Below the pieces are notes generated by a model. The model made no database searches. It saw only the letters and a program-made list of their open reading frames with translations, and was not told where the DNA came from. From assembly GCF_029210495.1 (NCBI RefSeq), contig NZ_JARGDK010000008.1:1-64000 (forward strand): a stretch of DNA of 64,000 nucleotides. Direction: 5' to 3'. The position numbers were made by a program, and so were the translations under genes. This document shows, in pieces, positions 43,606 to 52,403 of the stretch; the stretch's first letter is position 1, and each line of letters opens with the position of its first letter. Origin of the DNA: Pseudothioclava nitratireducens. GTDB taxonomy: Bacteria > Pseudomonadota > Alphaproteobacteria > Rhodobacterales > Rhodobacteraceae.

Positions 43606-43633
43606 TTGACTCGCGCGGGGGCGGCTGTATAAG
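43606..43633 (+). promoter_or_regulatory. Promoter of rpsD
   Basis: TTGACT (43606-43611), 16-base spacer, TATAAG (43628-43633). This is a strong sigma-70-type promoter, the best match in the window; transcription would start near 43640. Confidence 0.8.
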
Positions 43634-43641
43634 CCCGCCAT

Positions 43642-43772
43642 CCCGGTAGCGCAGGCTGCCGGGGTATTCATTGGTGTTGGTGGACCCCGCGAGGGGAAAC
43701 CTGTCGCCCGAAGCCCGCAAGGGTGGACGGAGGAGGACAACGCCCTTCGAACCCTAAAGAAGGAGATCAGCC
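43642..43772 (+). promoter_or_regulatory. Structured 5' leader of rpsD
   Basis: About 130 bases of untranslated leader with three clear hairpins. CCCGGTAGC-GCAG-GCTGCCGGG spans 43642-43663. CCCC-GCGA-GGGG spans 43685-43696 and CCC-GCAA-GGG spans 43714-43723; both have GNRA tetraloops. It ends in GAAGGAG and a GTG start. The family is unknown to me; autogenous regulation by S4 is an inference. Confidence 0.5.
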
Positions 43773-44393
43773 GTGACCAAACGCACGTCTGCCAAGTACA
43801 AAATCGACCGCCGCATGGGCGAGAACATCTGGGGCCGCGCCAAGTCGCCGGTGAACCGCCGCGAATACGGCCCGGGTCAGCACGGCCAGCGCCGCAAGGC
43901 CAAGCTGTCGGACTTCGGTATCCAGCTGCGCGCCAAGCAGAAGCTGAAAGGCTACTACGGCGACCTGACCGAGAAACAATTCCGCCGCATCTACGCCGAA
44001 GCCGAGCGTGTGAAGGGCGATACCGGTGAAAACCTGATCGGTCTGCTCGAGCGCCGCCTCGATGCGATCGTTTACCGCGCGAAATTCGTGCCGACCGTCT
44101 TCGCTGCACGTCAGTTCGTGAACCACGGCCACGTGACCGTGAACGGCCAGCGCGTCAACATTCCGTCCTACCGCGTCAAAGAAGGCGACGTGATCGCCGT
44201 TCGTGACAAGTCGAAGCAAATGGCTCTGGTTCTGGAAGCCTCGCAATCCGCAGAGCGCGACGTTCCGGACTACCTCGATGTGGACCACTCGAAAATGACC
44301 GCTTCGTTCGTGCGCACGCCGTCGCTGTCGGACGTGCCCTACCCGGTCATGATGGAACCGAACCTGGTCGTCGAATTCTACGCGAAGAACTGA
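43773..44393 (+). CDS. rpsD: 30S ribosomal protein S4
   Basis: Primary 16S rRNA-binding protein (206 residues) that nucleates 30S assembly. Features are the N-terminal [20 protein letters not shown], the globular domain, and the S4 RNA-binding motif [20 protein letters not shown] followed by [19 protein letters not shown]. The zinc-binding cysteines of some S4 proteins are absent. It starts with GTG after AAGGAG. It stands alone, with its own promoter, a long structured leader and a terminator. Confidence 0.97.
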   Translation: MTKRTSAKYKIDRRMGENIWGRAKSPVNRREYGPGQHGQRRKAKLSDFGIQLRAKQKLKGYYGDLTEKQFRRIYAEAERVKGDTGENLIGLLERRLDAIVYRAKFVPTVFAARQFVNHGHVTVNGQRVNIPSYRVKEGDVIAVRDKSKQMALVLEASQSAERDVPDYLDVDHSKMTASFVRTPSLSDVPYPVMMEPNLVVEFYAKN

Positions 44394-44419
44394 TCTTCGC
44401 CGACACCTGCGAGTTCTGG

Positions 44420-44451
44420 AAAGGCCGTCCGGTTGGGCGGCCTTTTCGTTT
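44420..44451 (+). terminator. Intrinsic terminator after rpsD
   Basis: AAAGGCCG-TCC-GGTT-GGG-CGGCCTTT stem-loop (44420-44445) followed by TTCGTTT, 26 bases after the rpsD stop. Confidence 0.88.
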
Positions 44452-44587
44452 GTCCGGCGCGGTCCTTCGGGGGCGACCTGTTGCGGGCGCGCGCCGGTTT
44501 GGGGCGCGGGCGTGCGGGCGCACTCAACTTGCGCTGGCATTGCGTCCCGCCGCCCGCTAGAAAGCGCCGAAGTACGAGGAAACCGAC

Positions 44588-45676
44588 ATGACCACGCAAA
44601 TCCGTCCCCAGCCCGGCATCATGGATATCGCCCTTTACGAGGGCGGGCAGGCCCATGTCGCGGGCGTTTCGGATGCCATCAAGCTCAGCTCGAACGAGAA
44701 CCCGTTCGGCTGTTCCGACAAGGCCAAGGAGGCGTTCCAGCGCGCGGGGCACAAGCTGCACCGCTATCCCAACACCGACCACGCCGGGCTGCGGCAGGCG
44801 ATCGGTGATGTGCATGGGCTGGACCCGGACCGGATCATCTGCGGGGTCGGCTCGGATGAGATCATCCACTTCCTCTGTCAGGCCTATGCGGGCCCGCGCG
44901 ACGAGGTGGTGTTCACCGAGCACGGCTTCCTGATGTATCGCATCTCGACCATGGCGGCGGGCGCGACCCCGGTGTCGGTGCCCGAGCGCGAGCGCACGAC
45001 CGATGTCGATGCGATCCTTGCGGCCTGCACCAAGAAGACCAGGCTGGTTTTCATCGCCAATCCGAACAACCCCACCGGCACGATGATCGGGCTGGCCGAG
45101 TTGGAGCGGCTGGCGAAGGGGCTGCCGAAGCAGGCGATCCTCGTGATCGACGGGGCCTATGCGGAATATGTCGAGGGCTATGATGGCGGCGCCGAACTGG
45201 CGACGCGTCTGCCCAACGTGTTCATGACCCGGACCTTCTCGAAGATCTACGGGCTGGGCGGGTTGCGGATCGGCTGGGGCTATGGCCCGCGCGAGATCAT
45301 CGACGTGCTTAACCGTATTCGCGGGCCGTTCAACATGTCGACGCCGCAGCTTGAGGTCGGCGAGGCGGCGGTGCGCGATCAGGATTGGGTCAAGCGCTGC
45401 CGCGACGACAATACCCGGCTGCGCGCCTGGCTGGCCGAGGCGCTGGCCGAGAAGGGCGTGCCGTCGGATACTTCGACGGCGAATTTCATCCTTGCGCGGT
45501 TTGCCTCGGAGGAAGAGGCGGCGGCCTGCGATACCTATCTCAAATCCGAGGGGCTGATCGTGCGGCGCGTGGCGGGGTACAACCTGCCCAACTGCCTGCG
45601 GATCACCGTGGGCGACGAGCCGTCCTGCCGCCGGGTCGCGCATTTGATCGGGCTGTTCAAGGCGGGCGCGGCATGA
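44588..45676 (+). CDS. hisC: Histidinol-phosphate aminotransferase
   Basis: 362-residue fold-type-I PLP aminotransferase. Motifs are [77 protein letters not shown], and the PLP lysine in [20 protein letters not shown]. It is followed by a prephenate/arogenate dehydrogenase with an ATGA overlap. This linkage is common in alphaproteobacteria and suggests a role in tyrosine/phenylalanine as well as histidine synthesis. An aromatic aminotransferase function is therefore possible. Confidence 0.92.
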   Translation: MTTQIRPQPGIMDIALYEGGQAHVAGVSDAIKLSSNENPFGCSDKAKEAFQRAGHKLHRYPNTDHAGLRQAIGDVHGLDPDRIICGVGSDEIIHFLCQAYAGPRDEVVFTEHGFLMYRISTMAAGATPVSVPERERTTDVDAILAACTKKTRLVFIANPNNPTGTMIGLAELERLAKGLPKQAILVIDGAYAEYVEGYDGGAELATRLPNVFMTRTFSKIYGLGGLRIGWGYGPREIIDVLNRIRGPFNMSTPQLEVGEAAVRDQDWVKRCRDDNTRLRAWLAEALAEKGVPSDTSTANFILARFASEEEAAACDTYLKSEGLIVRRVAGYNLPNCLRITVGDEPSCRRVAHLIGLFKAGAA

Positions 45677-46602
45677 GCGTGATCTACGACCGGGTGGCGC
45701 TGATCGGGCTGGGGCTGATCGCCTCGTCCATCGCGCATGCGGTCAAGTGGAAGGGATTGGCGCGCGAAGTCGTGGGCCATGCGCGCTCGGCCGAGACGCG
45801 GGCGACGGCGCTGGAGATCGGGCTTTGTTCGGAGGTGTTCGAGACCGCGGCCGAGGCCGTGCGCGGCGCGGATCTGGTGATCCTCTGTGTGCCCGTGGGG
45901 GCGATGGATGCCATCGCCGCCGAGATCGCGCCGCATCTGAAGCCGGGTGCGACGGTGACCGATGTCGGCTCGGTCAAGCAGGCGGTGATCGACGCGGTCG
46001 GCCCGCATCTGCCCGAGGGCGTGCATTTCATCCCCGGTCACCCGCTGGCCGGGACCGAGCATTCGGGGCCGCGTGCGGGCTTTGCGACGCTGTTCGTCAA
46101 CCGCTGGTGGCTTTTGACGCCGGTGGCGCAGAGCGAGCCCGACGCGGTCGCGCGGCTGCGCAGCTTCGTCGAGGCGATGGGCGCGAATGTCGAGGAGATG
46201 GACGCGCCGCATCATGATCTGGTGCTGGCCGTCACCTCGCACACGCCGCACCTGATCGCCTACACGATGGTGGGCGTGGCGGACCACCTGCGCCGCGTTT
46301 CGCAATCCGAAGTGATCAAGTTCTCGGCCTCGGGGTTTCGGGATTTCACGCGGATCGCGGCCTCCGACCCGGTGATGTGGCGCGATGTCTTCCTGACCAA
46401 CAAGGAGGCGACGCTCGACATTCTGGGGCGGTTCACCGAGGAGTTGTTCATGTTGCAGCGCGCGATCCGGATGGGCGATGGCGACATGCTGCATGACTAT
46501 TTTACCCGCACGCGCGCCATTCGCCGCGGCATCATCGAGGCCGGTCAGGACACCGACGCCCCCGATTTCGGGCGCGCGCCTGCACCGAAGCCGGGCGCAT
46601 GA
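45673..46602 (+). CDS. tyrC: Prephenate/arogenate dehydrogenase
   Basis: 309-residue NAD(P)-dependent dehydrogenase of tyrosine biosynthesis. The N-terminal Rossmann motif is [18 protein letters not shown] (residues ~8-25). The active-site region [20 protein letters not shown] contains the catalytic histidine, and [20 protein letters not shown] lies near the substrate pocket. Whether it prefers prephenate or L-arogenate cannot be told from sequence. Coupled by 4-base overlaps to hisC upstream and to the extensin-like gene downstream. Confidence 0.92.
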   Translation: MSVIYDRVALIGLGLIASSIAHAVKWKGLAREVVGHARSAETRATALEIGLCSEVFETAAEAVRGADLVILCVPVGAMDAIAAEIAPHLKPGATVTDVGSVKQAVIDAVGPHLPEGVHFIPGHPLAGTEHSGPRAGFATLFVNRWWLLTPVAQSEPDAVARLRSFVEAMGANVEEMDAPHHDLVLAVTSHTPHLIAYTMVGVADHLRRVSQSEVIKFSASGFRDFTRIAASDPVMWRDVFLTNKEATLDILGRFTEELFMLQRAIRMGDGDMLHDYFTRTRAIRRGIIEAGQDTDAPDFGRAPAPKPGA

Positions 46603-47201
46603 GGGCGGTCACGCTTCTGGCGCTGGCGGCGCTGGCCACGCAAATGTCCTGCGGGCGCAGCAAATCGGTGGATTACGCCTCATCCGGGATGCTTTGCGGT
46701 ATTCCGGGGCTGGAGGGCGAGGCGATCGACCCGATCGAGGGGCGCGTGGATGGTTGCGGGCTTGAGGATGGGCTGTCGGTCACGGCGGTCTCCGGGGTGC
46801 GGCTGAGCACGCCCGCGCGGATCGACTGCACCACGGCGCGGGCGCTCAAGACCTGGGTCGATACCGGGATCAAGCCTGCGGTCGGCACGCGCGGTGGCGG
46901 GGTCAAGTCGCTGCGGATCGCGGCCTCCTATGTCTGCCGCCCGCGCAACTCGCAATCGGGCGCACGGATTTCCGAGCATGGGCGGGGGCGCGCGGTGGAT
47001 GTGTCGGGGATTATCCTGCGCGACGGGTCGGAACTGACGGTCCTGCGCGACTGGACCAGGACGCCCAAGGTGATGAAGGCCGTGCACGGGTCGGCCTGCG
47101 GGCCGTTCGGGACGGTGCTCGGGCCGAAATCCGACCGCTTCCACCAAGACCATATCCATGTCGACACGGCCCGCTATCGGAGCGGGCCCTATTGCCGTTA
47201 A
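46599..47201 (+). CDS. Extensin-like family protein
   Basis: 200-residue exported protein of the extensin-like C family. The N-terminal hydrophobic segment ([20 protein letters not shown]) resembles a signal peptide, possibly of a lipoprotein (MSC). The conserved domain reads RIAASYVCRPRNSQSGARIS, then EHGRGRAVDVSGI and DRFHQDHIHVDTARY, with His and Asp residues arranged as in D-Ala-D-Ala peptidase-related metal sites. Peptidoglycan hydrolysis is the plausible but unproven role. The start overlaps tyrC. Confidence 0.85.
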   Translation: MRAVTLLALAALATQMSCGRSKSVDYASSGMLCGIPGLEGEAIDPIEGRVDGCGLEDGLSVTAVSGVRLSTPARIDCTTARALKTWVDTGIKPAVGTRGGGVKSLRIAASYVCRPRNSQSGARISEHGRGRAVDVSGIILRDGSELTVLRDWTRTPKVMKAVHGSACGPFGTVLGPKSDRFHQDHIHVDTARYRSGPYCR

Positions 47202-48179
47202 TCACCAGAAGCGCGGCGCGGGGCCAAGGGCGAGCGGGCCGAGATAGGTCTTGCCGCCCCGGAAGCTGAGCGGCAACACGAGCGCGCCATCGGCGCTTTG
47301 CTGGGCGAGGCCCTGGGCGACGCTGCCGATCAGGATTTGCTGCTTGGCGGGGATCAACCCGCGCGCGATCGCCTCGGAAAGCCATGCCTGCCAGTCCTGC
47401 GTGCGCAGTTCCAGCGTGCCGTCCGGGTTGCCCGCGCGGTCGAGCGTGACCATGCCGGTCACATCGAGCCGCTTGCCGCCCCAGTCGAGATGCAGTCCGC
47501 GCAGGTCCACCTGTTGCGGGCGCGGCATCTCTCCGGCTTCGAGCGAGGCGCGGTCGAGGGGCGCGCGGAGTGCTGCGATGGCGTCGAGCGTCACCCGCGG
47601 GATCGGTGCGCCGAGCAGCAGGCTGTCCACGTCGAGCGCCTCAAGGCCGATCCGATAGGTCGGCGCGTTGGGCAGGTCTTCGAGCGGCGAGGCCTCGGCC
47701 AGGGCGGCGCGCAGCTGGCGGGCCTTGCCAAGGGGACCGAGGCCGGAGGCGGCGATCTCGGGGGCCTCGATCACGGCGGTGGCCTCGGCCAGCGGCAGGT
47801 CTGTGGCGAGGCCAAAGCGGGCGGAGGCGCGCATGTCCTCGTTGCGAATCTGGTAGCTCTGGCCGTCGAGTTGGAGTTCCTGCTCGGGCGGGAGCCATGC
47901 GATGATCGCGTTCGGGCGGTAGGAGAGGGCGAAGAGTTGGGCCACCGGGGCCGCCCATGCGATGCTCCCATCGGGGCTTTGCAGGCGCGGGCCGTCGAAG
48001 GTCAGATCGAACCGCGAGGGGAAGCCGGCAAGCGTGACCGCGCCCGCATCGCCCCAGCGATTGGCGCGCGCCTCGGTGAGGGCCGCACGCGCACCCGCCT
48101 CGACCGCCTGCGCGCCGACATACCAGTAGCCCGCATAAGCGGCGGCCAGAACCGCGACGACAGTGATGAGACGCTTCAT
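47202..48179 (-). CDS. DUF2125 family protein
   Basis: 325-residue protein with a signal anchor (MKRLITVVAVLAAAYAGYWY). The rest is a beta-rich DUF2125 region: AGFPSRFDLTFDGPRL, RPNAIIAWLPPEQELQLDGQ, VDLRGLHLDWGGKRLDVTGM and DGALVLPLSFRGGKTYLGPL. The repeated amphipathic strands and the C-terminal PAPRFW are conserved in alphaproteobacteria. A periplasmic or envelope role is likely but undefined. It abuts the extensin-like gene stop with no gap. Confidence 0.85.
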   Translation of the reverse strand: MKRLITVVAVLAAAYAGYWYVGAQAVEAGARAALTEARANRWGDAGAVTLAGFPSRFDLTFDGPRLQSPDGSIAWAAPVAQLFALSYRPNAIIAWLPPEQELQLDGQSYQIRNEDMRASARFGLATDLPLAEATAVIEAPEIAASGLGPLGKARQLRAALAEASPLEDLPNAPTYRIGLEALDVDSLLLGAPIPRVTLDAIAALRAPLDRASLEAGEMPRPQQVDLRGLHLDWGGKRLDVTGMVTLDRAGNPDGTLELRTQDWQAWLSEAIARGLIPAKQQILIGSVAQGLAQQSADGALVLPLSFRGGKTYLGPLALGPAPRFW

Positions 48180-48241
48180 GCCGGACCCTTTCCAAAACCT
48201 GCCCGCAGATGTAGAAGGTCAACCCGCAAAGGGAAAGCGCG

Positions 48242-48775
48242 ATGACGAAACAGTTATGGATTTTCGGCTATGGGTCGCTGCTGTGGGACCCGGGGTTCGA
48301 TCCGGCCGAGGCGGTGCAGGCCTGTGCGAAGGGCTGGCATCGCTCGTTCTGTATGCGCTCGATGGTGCATCGCGGAACGCCCGAAGCGCCGGGGCTGGTG
48401 CTGGCGCTCGATGCGGCCGAGGGTGCGATGTGTCACGGGATGGGCTTTGCCGTGCGCCCCGACGAGGAAGACCGCGTGATCGCCAAGTTGCGGGCGCGGG
48501 AGCTGGTGACGGACGCTTATCTGGAGCGGCGGATCGCGCTCGATCTGGTGGATGGGCGCGCGGTCGAGGCGGTGACCTATGTGATCGACAAGGCGCATCA
48601 CCAGTATTGCGATCTGCCCTTGGCCGAGCAGGCGCGGATCATCGCGGGGGCGACGGGCGGGCGCGGGCCGAACCGTGACTACCTGTGGAACACCGCGCGG
48701 CATCTGCATGAGATGGGGCTGAACGACCCCGATCTCGACTGGCTGGCCGAAGAGGTGCGGATGCTGACGGCGTGA
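48242..48775 (+). CDS. ChaC-type gamma-glutamylcyclotransferase
   Basis: 177-residue gamma-glutamylcyclotransferase-fold enzyme that breaks glutathione or gamma-glutamyl peptides into 5-oxoproline. The family opening is LWIFGYGSLLWDPGFDPAEA (glycine-rich substrate loop). The catalytic glutamate is expected in KLRARELVTDAYLERRI. GRGPNRDYLWNTARHLHEMG near the C-terminus is typical of ChaC. Bacterial ChaC is thought to act on glutathione; the in-cell role here is unknown. It is divergent from DUF2125 with 62 bases between. Confidence 0.88.
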   Translation: MTKQLWIFGYGSLLWDPGFDPAEAVQACAKGWHRSFCMRSMVHRGTPEAPGLVLALDAAEGAMCHGMGFAVRPDEEDRVIAKLRARELVTDAYLERRIALDLVDGRAVEAVTYVIDKAHHQYCDLPLAEQARIIAGATGGRGPNRDYLWNTARHLHEMGLNDPDLDWLAEEVRMLTA

Positions 48776-48848
48776 TCGCCTTCGCCCTTGGCAAAGGGGG
48801 CGTGGCGCGCCTATCCTGCCCGCAATGAGGCAGGCAGAGAGGCCAGAC

Positions 48849-50039
48849 ATGCGCCCCCGCAGCGAGCGGTTCGAACCGCAATTTTCGCAACCCGTCCGGC
48901 AGATTACGCTGATGCTGATCGTGCTGGCCCTTGTGGGTCTGGGCGGTTGGTTCGCCTATGCGCGGGTGTTTCCGATCTTCCTTGCGAACCCCTGGCTGAA
49001 CGGGCTGATCCTTGGGGTGTTCGTGGTGGGGCTGTTGTCCTGCTTCTGGCAGGTGTTCCAGCTTGTCAAAGCGGTGAACTGGATCGAGAGCTTTGCCGCC
49101 GACCGTCCGGGGCGGCCGAATTACACGCCGCCGCAGATGCTGGCGCCGTTGGCCGCGCTTTTGGGCGCGCGTGGGGTCTCGCGGCAGATCGCAACCTCTT
49201 CGGCGCGTTCGATCCTCGAATCCGTGGGAACGCGGATCGATGAGGCGCGAGACATCACGCGCTACGTCACCAACCTTTTGATTTTCCTTGGCCTTTTGGG
49301 CACGTTCTACGGGCTGGCGACGACCGTTCCGGCGGTGGTCGAGACGATCCGCTCGCTCGCGCCGCAGGAGGGCGAGAGCGGGATCGCGGTTTTCGACAAC
49401 CTGATGACCGGGCTGGAGGCACAGCTGGGCGGCATGGGGACGGCGTTTTCCTCGTCGCTTCTGGGCCTTGCCGGCTCTTTGGTGGTGGGGTTGCTGGAGC
49501 TGTTCGCGACGCATGGGCAGAACCGCTTTTACCGTGAGCTGGAGGAATGGATTTCCTCGATCACGCGGCTCTCGTTTGCCGCTGCCGAAGGCGATGGCGA
49601 GGCGTCGGTCGTGGCCGAAATCCTCGACCACATGTCCGAGCAGATGCAAGGGCTTCAGGGGCTGTTCGCGCAAGCCGAGATGGGGCGCCAGGCGACCGAT
49701 CAGCGGCTCGCGCATCTGGTCGAGGCGGTGTCTGTGCTCTCTGAGCGGATGGGGTCCGAAGTCGATGCCCGCGCGGCGCAATCGCTGAGTTTGCAGCGGA
49801 TGGCCGAGGGGCAAGACCGGCTGACCGGGGCGCTCGAGGCCAATGCCATGGCGGTGGCGCAGCAGGAGGAAGAGCTTCAGACGCAGGCTGAATTGCGGAT
49901 GCGGCTGCGCTCGATCGACACACAACTCTTGCGGCTGCTCGAAGAGATTTCGGCGGGACGGCAGGAAAGCATGGCGGAGCTGCGCAACGATTTCGCGGCG
50001 CTCACACGTGCGATTTTGGCGCGAAGCACGGGGAGCTGA
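48849..50039 (+). CDS. MotA/TolQ/ExbB-type proton-channel protein with coiled-coil tail
   Basis: 396-residue inner-membrane protein. TM1 and TM2 lie at ~19-70 (ITLMLIVLALVGLGGWFAYA; GLILGVFVVGLLSCFWQVFQ). The MotA/TolQ/ExbB core helices are at ~142-170 and ~190-230 (YVTNLLIFLGLLGTFYGLAT; GGMGTAFSSSLLGLAGSLVV). A ~140-residue cytoplasmic coiled coil (residues ~250-390) follows. This is the architecture of stator proteins with a tail, as in ZorA. The partner gene with an OmpA domain starts 3 bases downstream. It is a membrane motor in search of a job; envelope maintenance is inferred. GAGAGG precedes the ATG at 48849; an ATG 24 bases upstream is weaker. Confidence 0.82.
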   Translation: MRPRSERFEPQFSQPVRQITLMLIVLALVGLGGWFAYARVFPIFLANPWLNGLILGVFVVGLLSCFWQVFQLVKAVNWIESFAADRPGRPNYTPPQMLAPLAALLGARGVSRQIATSSARSILESVGTRIDEARDITRYVTNLLIFLGLLGTFYGLATTVPAVVETIRSLAPQEGESGIAVFDNLMTGLEAQLGGMGTAFSSSLLGLAGSLVVGLLELFATHGQNRFYRELEEWISSITRLSFAAAEGDGEASVVAEILDHMSEQMQGLQGLFAQAEMGRQATDQRLAHLVEAVSVLSERMGSEVDARAAQSLSLQRMAEGQDRLTGALEANAMAVAQQEEELQTQAELRMRLRSIDTQLLRLLEEISAGRQESMAELRNDFAALTRAILARSTGS

Positions 50040-50042
50040 TCC

Positions 50043-51434
50043 ATGGCGCTGGCGCGGCGGAACGGACAGAGGTTCTCGGCAACGATCTGGCCGGGCTTCG
50101 TCGATGCGATGACGGCGCTTTTGCTGGTGCTGATGTTCGTGCTGTCGATCTTCATGATCGTGCAATCGGTGCTGCGCGAGACGATCTCGACCAAGGAAAA
50201 CGAGCTGTCGGCGCTGACCGAGCAGGTGGCGGGGCTGGCCGCGGCCTTGTCGCTGCGCGAGGCGGAGGTGAGCGATCTGACGGGGGCTTTGGGCGAGGCG
50301 CGCGAGCAGGCCAGCGCGCAGGCGAGCCTGATTGCCACGCTGACCTCGCAGCTTGAGGCGCGCGAGGGGGAGCTTGAGGCGGCGGGCCAGCGGATCACGG
50401 CGTTTGAGGCGCAGGTGGCCGCGCTTTTGACCGAGCGCGATGCGGCGCGCGATGAGGCGATTGCCCGGGCCGAGGAATTGCGGCTCGACCGCGCGACGAT
50501 CGAGGAGCTGCGCGGCAAGTTGCAGGCCTCGGGCGACGAGTTGGCGGCGATGACGCTGGCGCTGGAGCAGGCGCGGGCCGATGCCGAGGAGACATTGACC
50601 CTTCTGGCGGCGGCGGAGGCGGCGAAAACCGATCTGGAGACGCGGCTGGATGTGCAACTGAGCGCGGCTGAGAAGGAGGCGGCGCTCAAGGCGGTGGCTG
50701 AGGCGGCGCTGGCCGAGGAGAAACAGCTTTCGACCGAGAACGCGCGCAAAGTGGCGCTGCTCAATGAGCAGATTGCGGCACTGCGCGGGCAGTTGGGCGA
50801 GTTGCAGGCGCTTCTGGACGATGCGCAGGCGCGCGACGCCTCGGCGCAGGTGCAGGTCGAGGCGCTTGGCTCGCAGTTGAACGCGGCGCTGGCGCAGGTG
50901 GCGGCAGAGCAGAAACGCCGCGCGGCGCTGGAAGAGGCGGCGCGGATCAAGGCCGAAGAGGAGGCCCGCGATCTGGCGCGCTATCGCTCGGAGTTCTTCG
51001 GGCGGCTGTCGGAATTGCTGGCCGGGCGCGAGGGCGTGCGCGTGGTGGGGGATCGGTTCGTGTTCTCGTCGGAGGTGCTGTTCGCGCCCGGCTCTGCGAC
51101 GCTTTCGCCTGCGGGGCAGGGCCAGATCGCGCAGGTCACGCAGATGTTGCAGGACTTGGCCGGGCAGATCCCGCCCGAGATCGACTGGATCATCCGGGTC
51201 GACGGGCACACGGATGACGTGGCGCTGTCGGGGCAGGGTGAGTTTCGGGATAATTGGGAGCTGAGCCAGGCGCGGGCGCTGTCTGTGGTGCGCTATATGA
51301 TCGACGATCTGGGCTTTGCACCGCGCCGCTTGGCCGCGACCGGGTTTGCGGAGTTCCGTCCGGTCATGGGGGGCACCAGCCCCGAGGCGCGGGCGGCGAA
51401 CCGGCGGATCGAGCTGAAGCTGACCGAGCGCTGA
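50043..51434 (+). CDS. MotB/OmpA-type protein with long coiled coil
   Basis: 463-residue partner of the preceding stator protein. An N-terminal single helix (IWPGFVDAMTALLLVLMFVL) carries Asp21, matching the proton-carrying aspartate of MotB/TolR/ZorB. About 290 residues of periplasmic coiled coil follow (repeated Ala/Glu/Leu heptads). A C-terminal OmpA-like peptidoglycan-binding domain then occurs: FSSEVLFAPGSATLSPAGQ, IIRVDGHTDDVALSG (~residue 386), SQARALSVVRYMID and NRRIELKL. The long linker would span the periplasm. The two-gene unit has no ZorC, ZorD or ZorE neighbours, so it is not a Zorya defence system as such. Confidence 0.85.
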   Translation: MALARRNGQRFSATIWPGFVDAMTALLLVLMFVLSIFMIVQSVLRETISTKENELSALTEQVAGLAAALSLREAEVSDLTGALGEAREQASAQASLIATLTSQLEAREGELEAAGQRITAFEAQVAALLTERDAARDEAIARAEELRLDRATIEELRGKLQASGDELAAMTLALEQARADAEETLTLLAAAEAAKTDLETRLDVQLSAAEKEAALKAVAEAALAEEKQLSTENARKVALLNEQIAALRGQLGELQALLDDAQARDASAQVQVEALGSQLNAALAQVAAEQKRRAALEEAARIKAEEEARDLARYRSEFFGRLSELLAGREGVRVVGDRFVFSSEVLFAPGSATLSPAGQGQIAQVTQMLQDLAGQIPPEIDWIIRVDGHTDDVALSGQGEFRDNWELSQARALSVVRYMIDDLGFAPRRLAATGFAEFRPVMGGTSPEARAANRRIELKLTER

Positions 51435-51437
51435 GCG

Positions 51438-52403
51438 TTAGTCTGTGATCTCGATCCGGATTTCGCGGGTGGCGACGGGGGTGCCGGCGCGCAGGATTTC
51501 GAGAGTGGCGCGATAGGGGCCGGGGGGCCAGCCGCCGGGCGGCATTTTCTTGCCTGCGAGGCGATAGAAGCGGACCTTCGGGGCGTCGAAGGGCGTGTCA
51601 TGCGTGAAGCTGAAACCGCCCGGACCGTCGATGTGGACCCGCAGGATGTCGCCTGCCTGAATGCCCCAACCATAGCCCCAGGCGATGAGGGCGGGCGCGG
51701 TTGCCGTGGTGGTGTCGAGGCGGGGCAATTCGGTTTGGATCGTCGCGTAGTCGGGTGGGGTGGTGGCGAACCCGGCGGCGATGAGGCCTGTGGCGGCAGC
51801 GGTCAGCTCTGGCTCGAAGAGCGTGTCGGTGGGGGCGAGCGTGCAGCTTTCGGTCAGGTCCGGCTGAAACGGGTCGACAAGCTGGCCGTTGTGATAGAGC
51901 GCGAAATGGAGATGCGGGAAGGCCGCCGCGCCGGACATGCCGACCTCTGCCAAAGGCGCGCCGTTCAGGACAATCGCGCCGGGCTGGACCCGGACCGAGC
52001 CCTCGCGCAGGTGGCAATAGACCGATTGCCAGCCGTCCTCGTGGGCGATCACGACCGCATTGCCGCATTCCGCCGCTGAAACATCTGCGCCCGCGGCCAT
52101 TGCGCCATCCTCCTCTCCATCGCGGGTGCGGAGCACGCGGCCGGGCGCGGCGGCGCGCACGGTCACGCCCGCCGCCATGTCCGCGACCGTTGGCAAAGCG
52201 AAATCCGTCCCCTGATGGCCGTCATAGCTGAGCGCGCCGCACAGATGGTCGCGCCAGCCGGGGCCGGGGTCGCGATCCACGAAGTTCTGGATGAAGCAGG
52301 TCTCGCCCAGCGTGCAATCGAGAGGCTGCGAGAATTGCAAACTCCCGGCCATGCAGGGCAGGGCCGGGAGCAGGAGAAGGGGCAGGGCCGCTTTGCCGAT
52401 CAT
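51438..52403 (-). CDS. M23-family peptidase
   Basis: 321-residue secreted metallopeptidase-like protein. The signal peptide ([20 protein letters not shown]) precedes a LysM-less M23 domain with the zinc ligands His63 and Asp67 (DGHQGTDF) and His166 in the H-x-H motif (FPHLHF, 162-167). His131 (YCHLREG) is the usual second catalytic histidine. Several Cys pairs suggest disulfides. It could cleave peptidoglycan cross-links. The start overlaps the clpA stop in ATGA, an unusual coupling with a cytoplasmic chaperone, and the gene is convergent with the OmpA-like gene. Confidence 0.85.
   Translation of the reverse strand: MIGKAALPLLLLPALPCMAGSLQFSQPLDCTLGETCFIQNFVDRDPGPGWRDHLCGALSYDGHQGTDFALPTVADMAAGVTVRAAAPGRVLRTRDGEEDGAMAAGADVSAAECGNAVVIAHEDGWQSVYCHLREGSVRVQPGAIVLNGAPLAEVGMSGAAAFPHLHFALYHNGQLVDPFQPDLTESCTLAPTDTLFEPELTAAATGLIAAGFATTPPDYATIQTELPRLDTTTATAPALIAWGYGWGIQAGDILRVHIDGPGGFSFTHDTPFDAPKVRFYRLAGKKMPPGGWPPGPYRATLEILRAGTPVATREIRIEITD

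Noticed and set aside
48639-51209. An 856-codon open frame on the minus strand, antisense to the ExbB-like and OmpA-like genes
   Set aside because: Long antisense frames are expected in GC-rich DNA with strong third-position bias; the translated product is Arg/His/Pro/Gln-rich low-complexity with no domain, and the plus-strand genes are clear.
48849-51434. Complete Zorya anti-phage system
   Set aside because: Only the ZorA/ZorB-like components are present; ZorC, ZorD or ZorE are absent on both sides, where ChaC and M23 peptidase genes lie instead.
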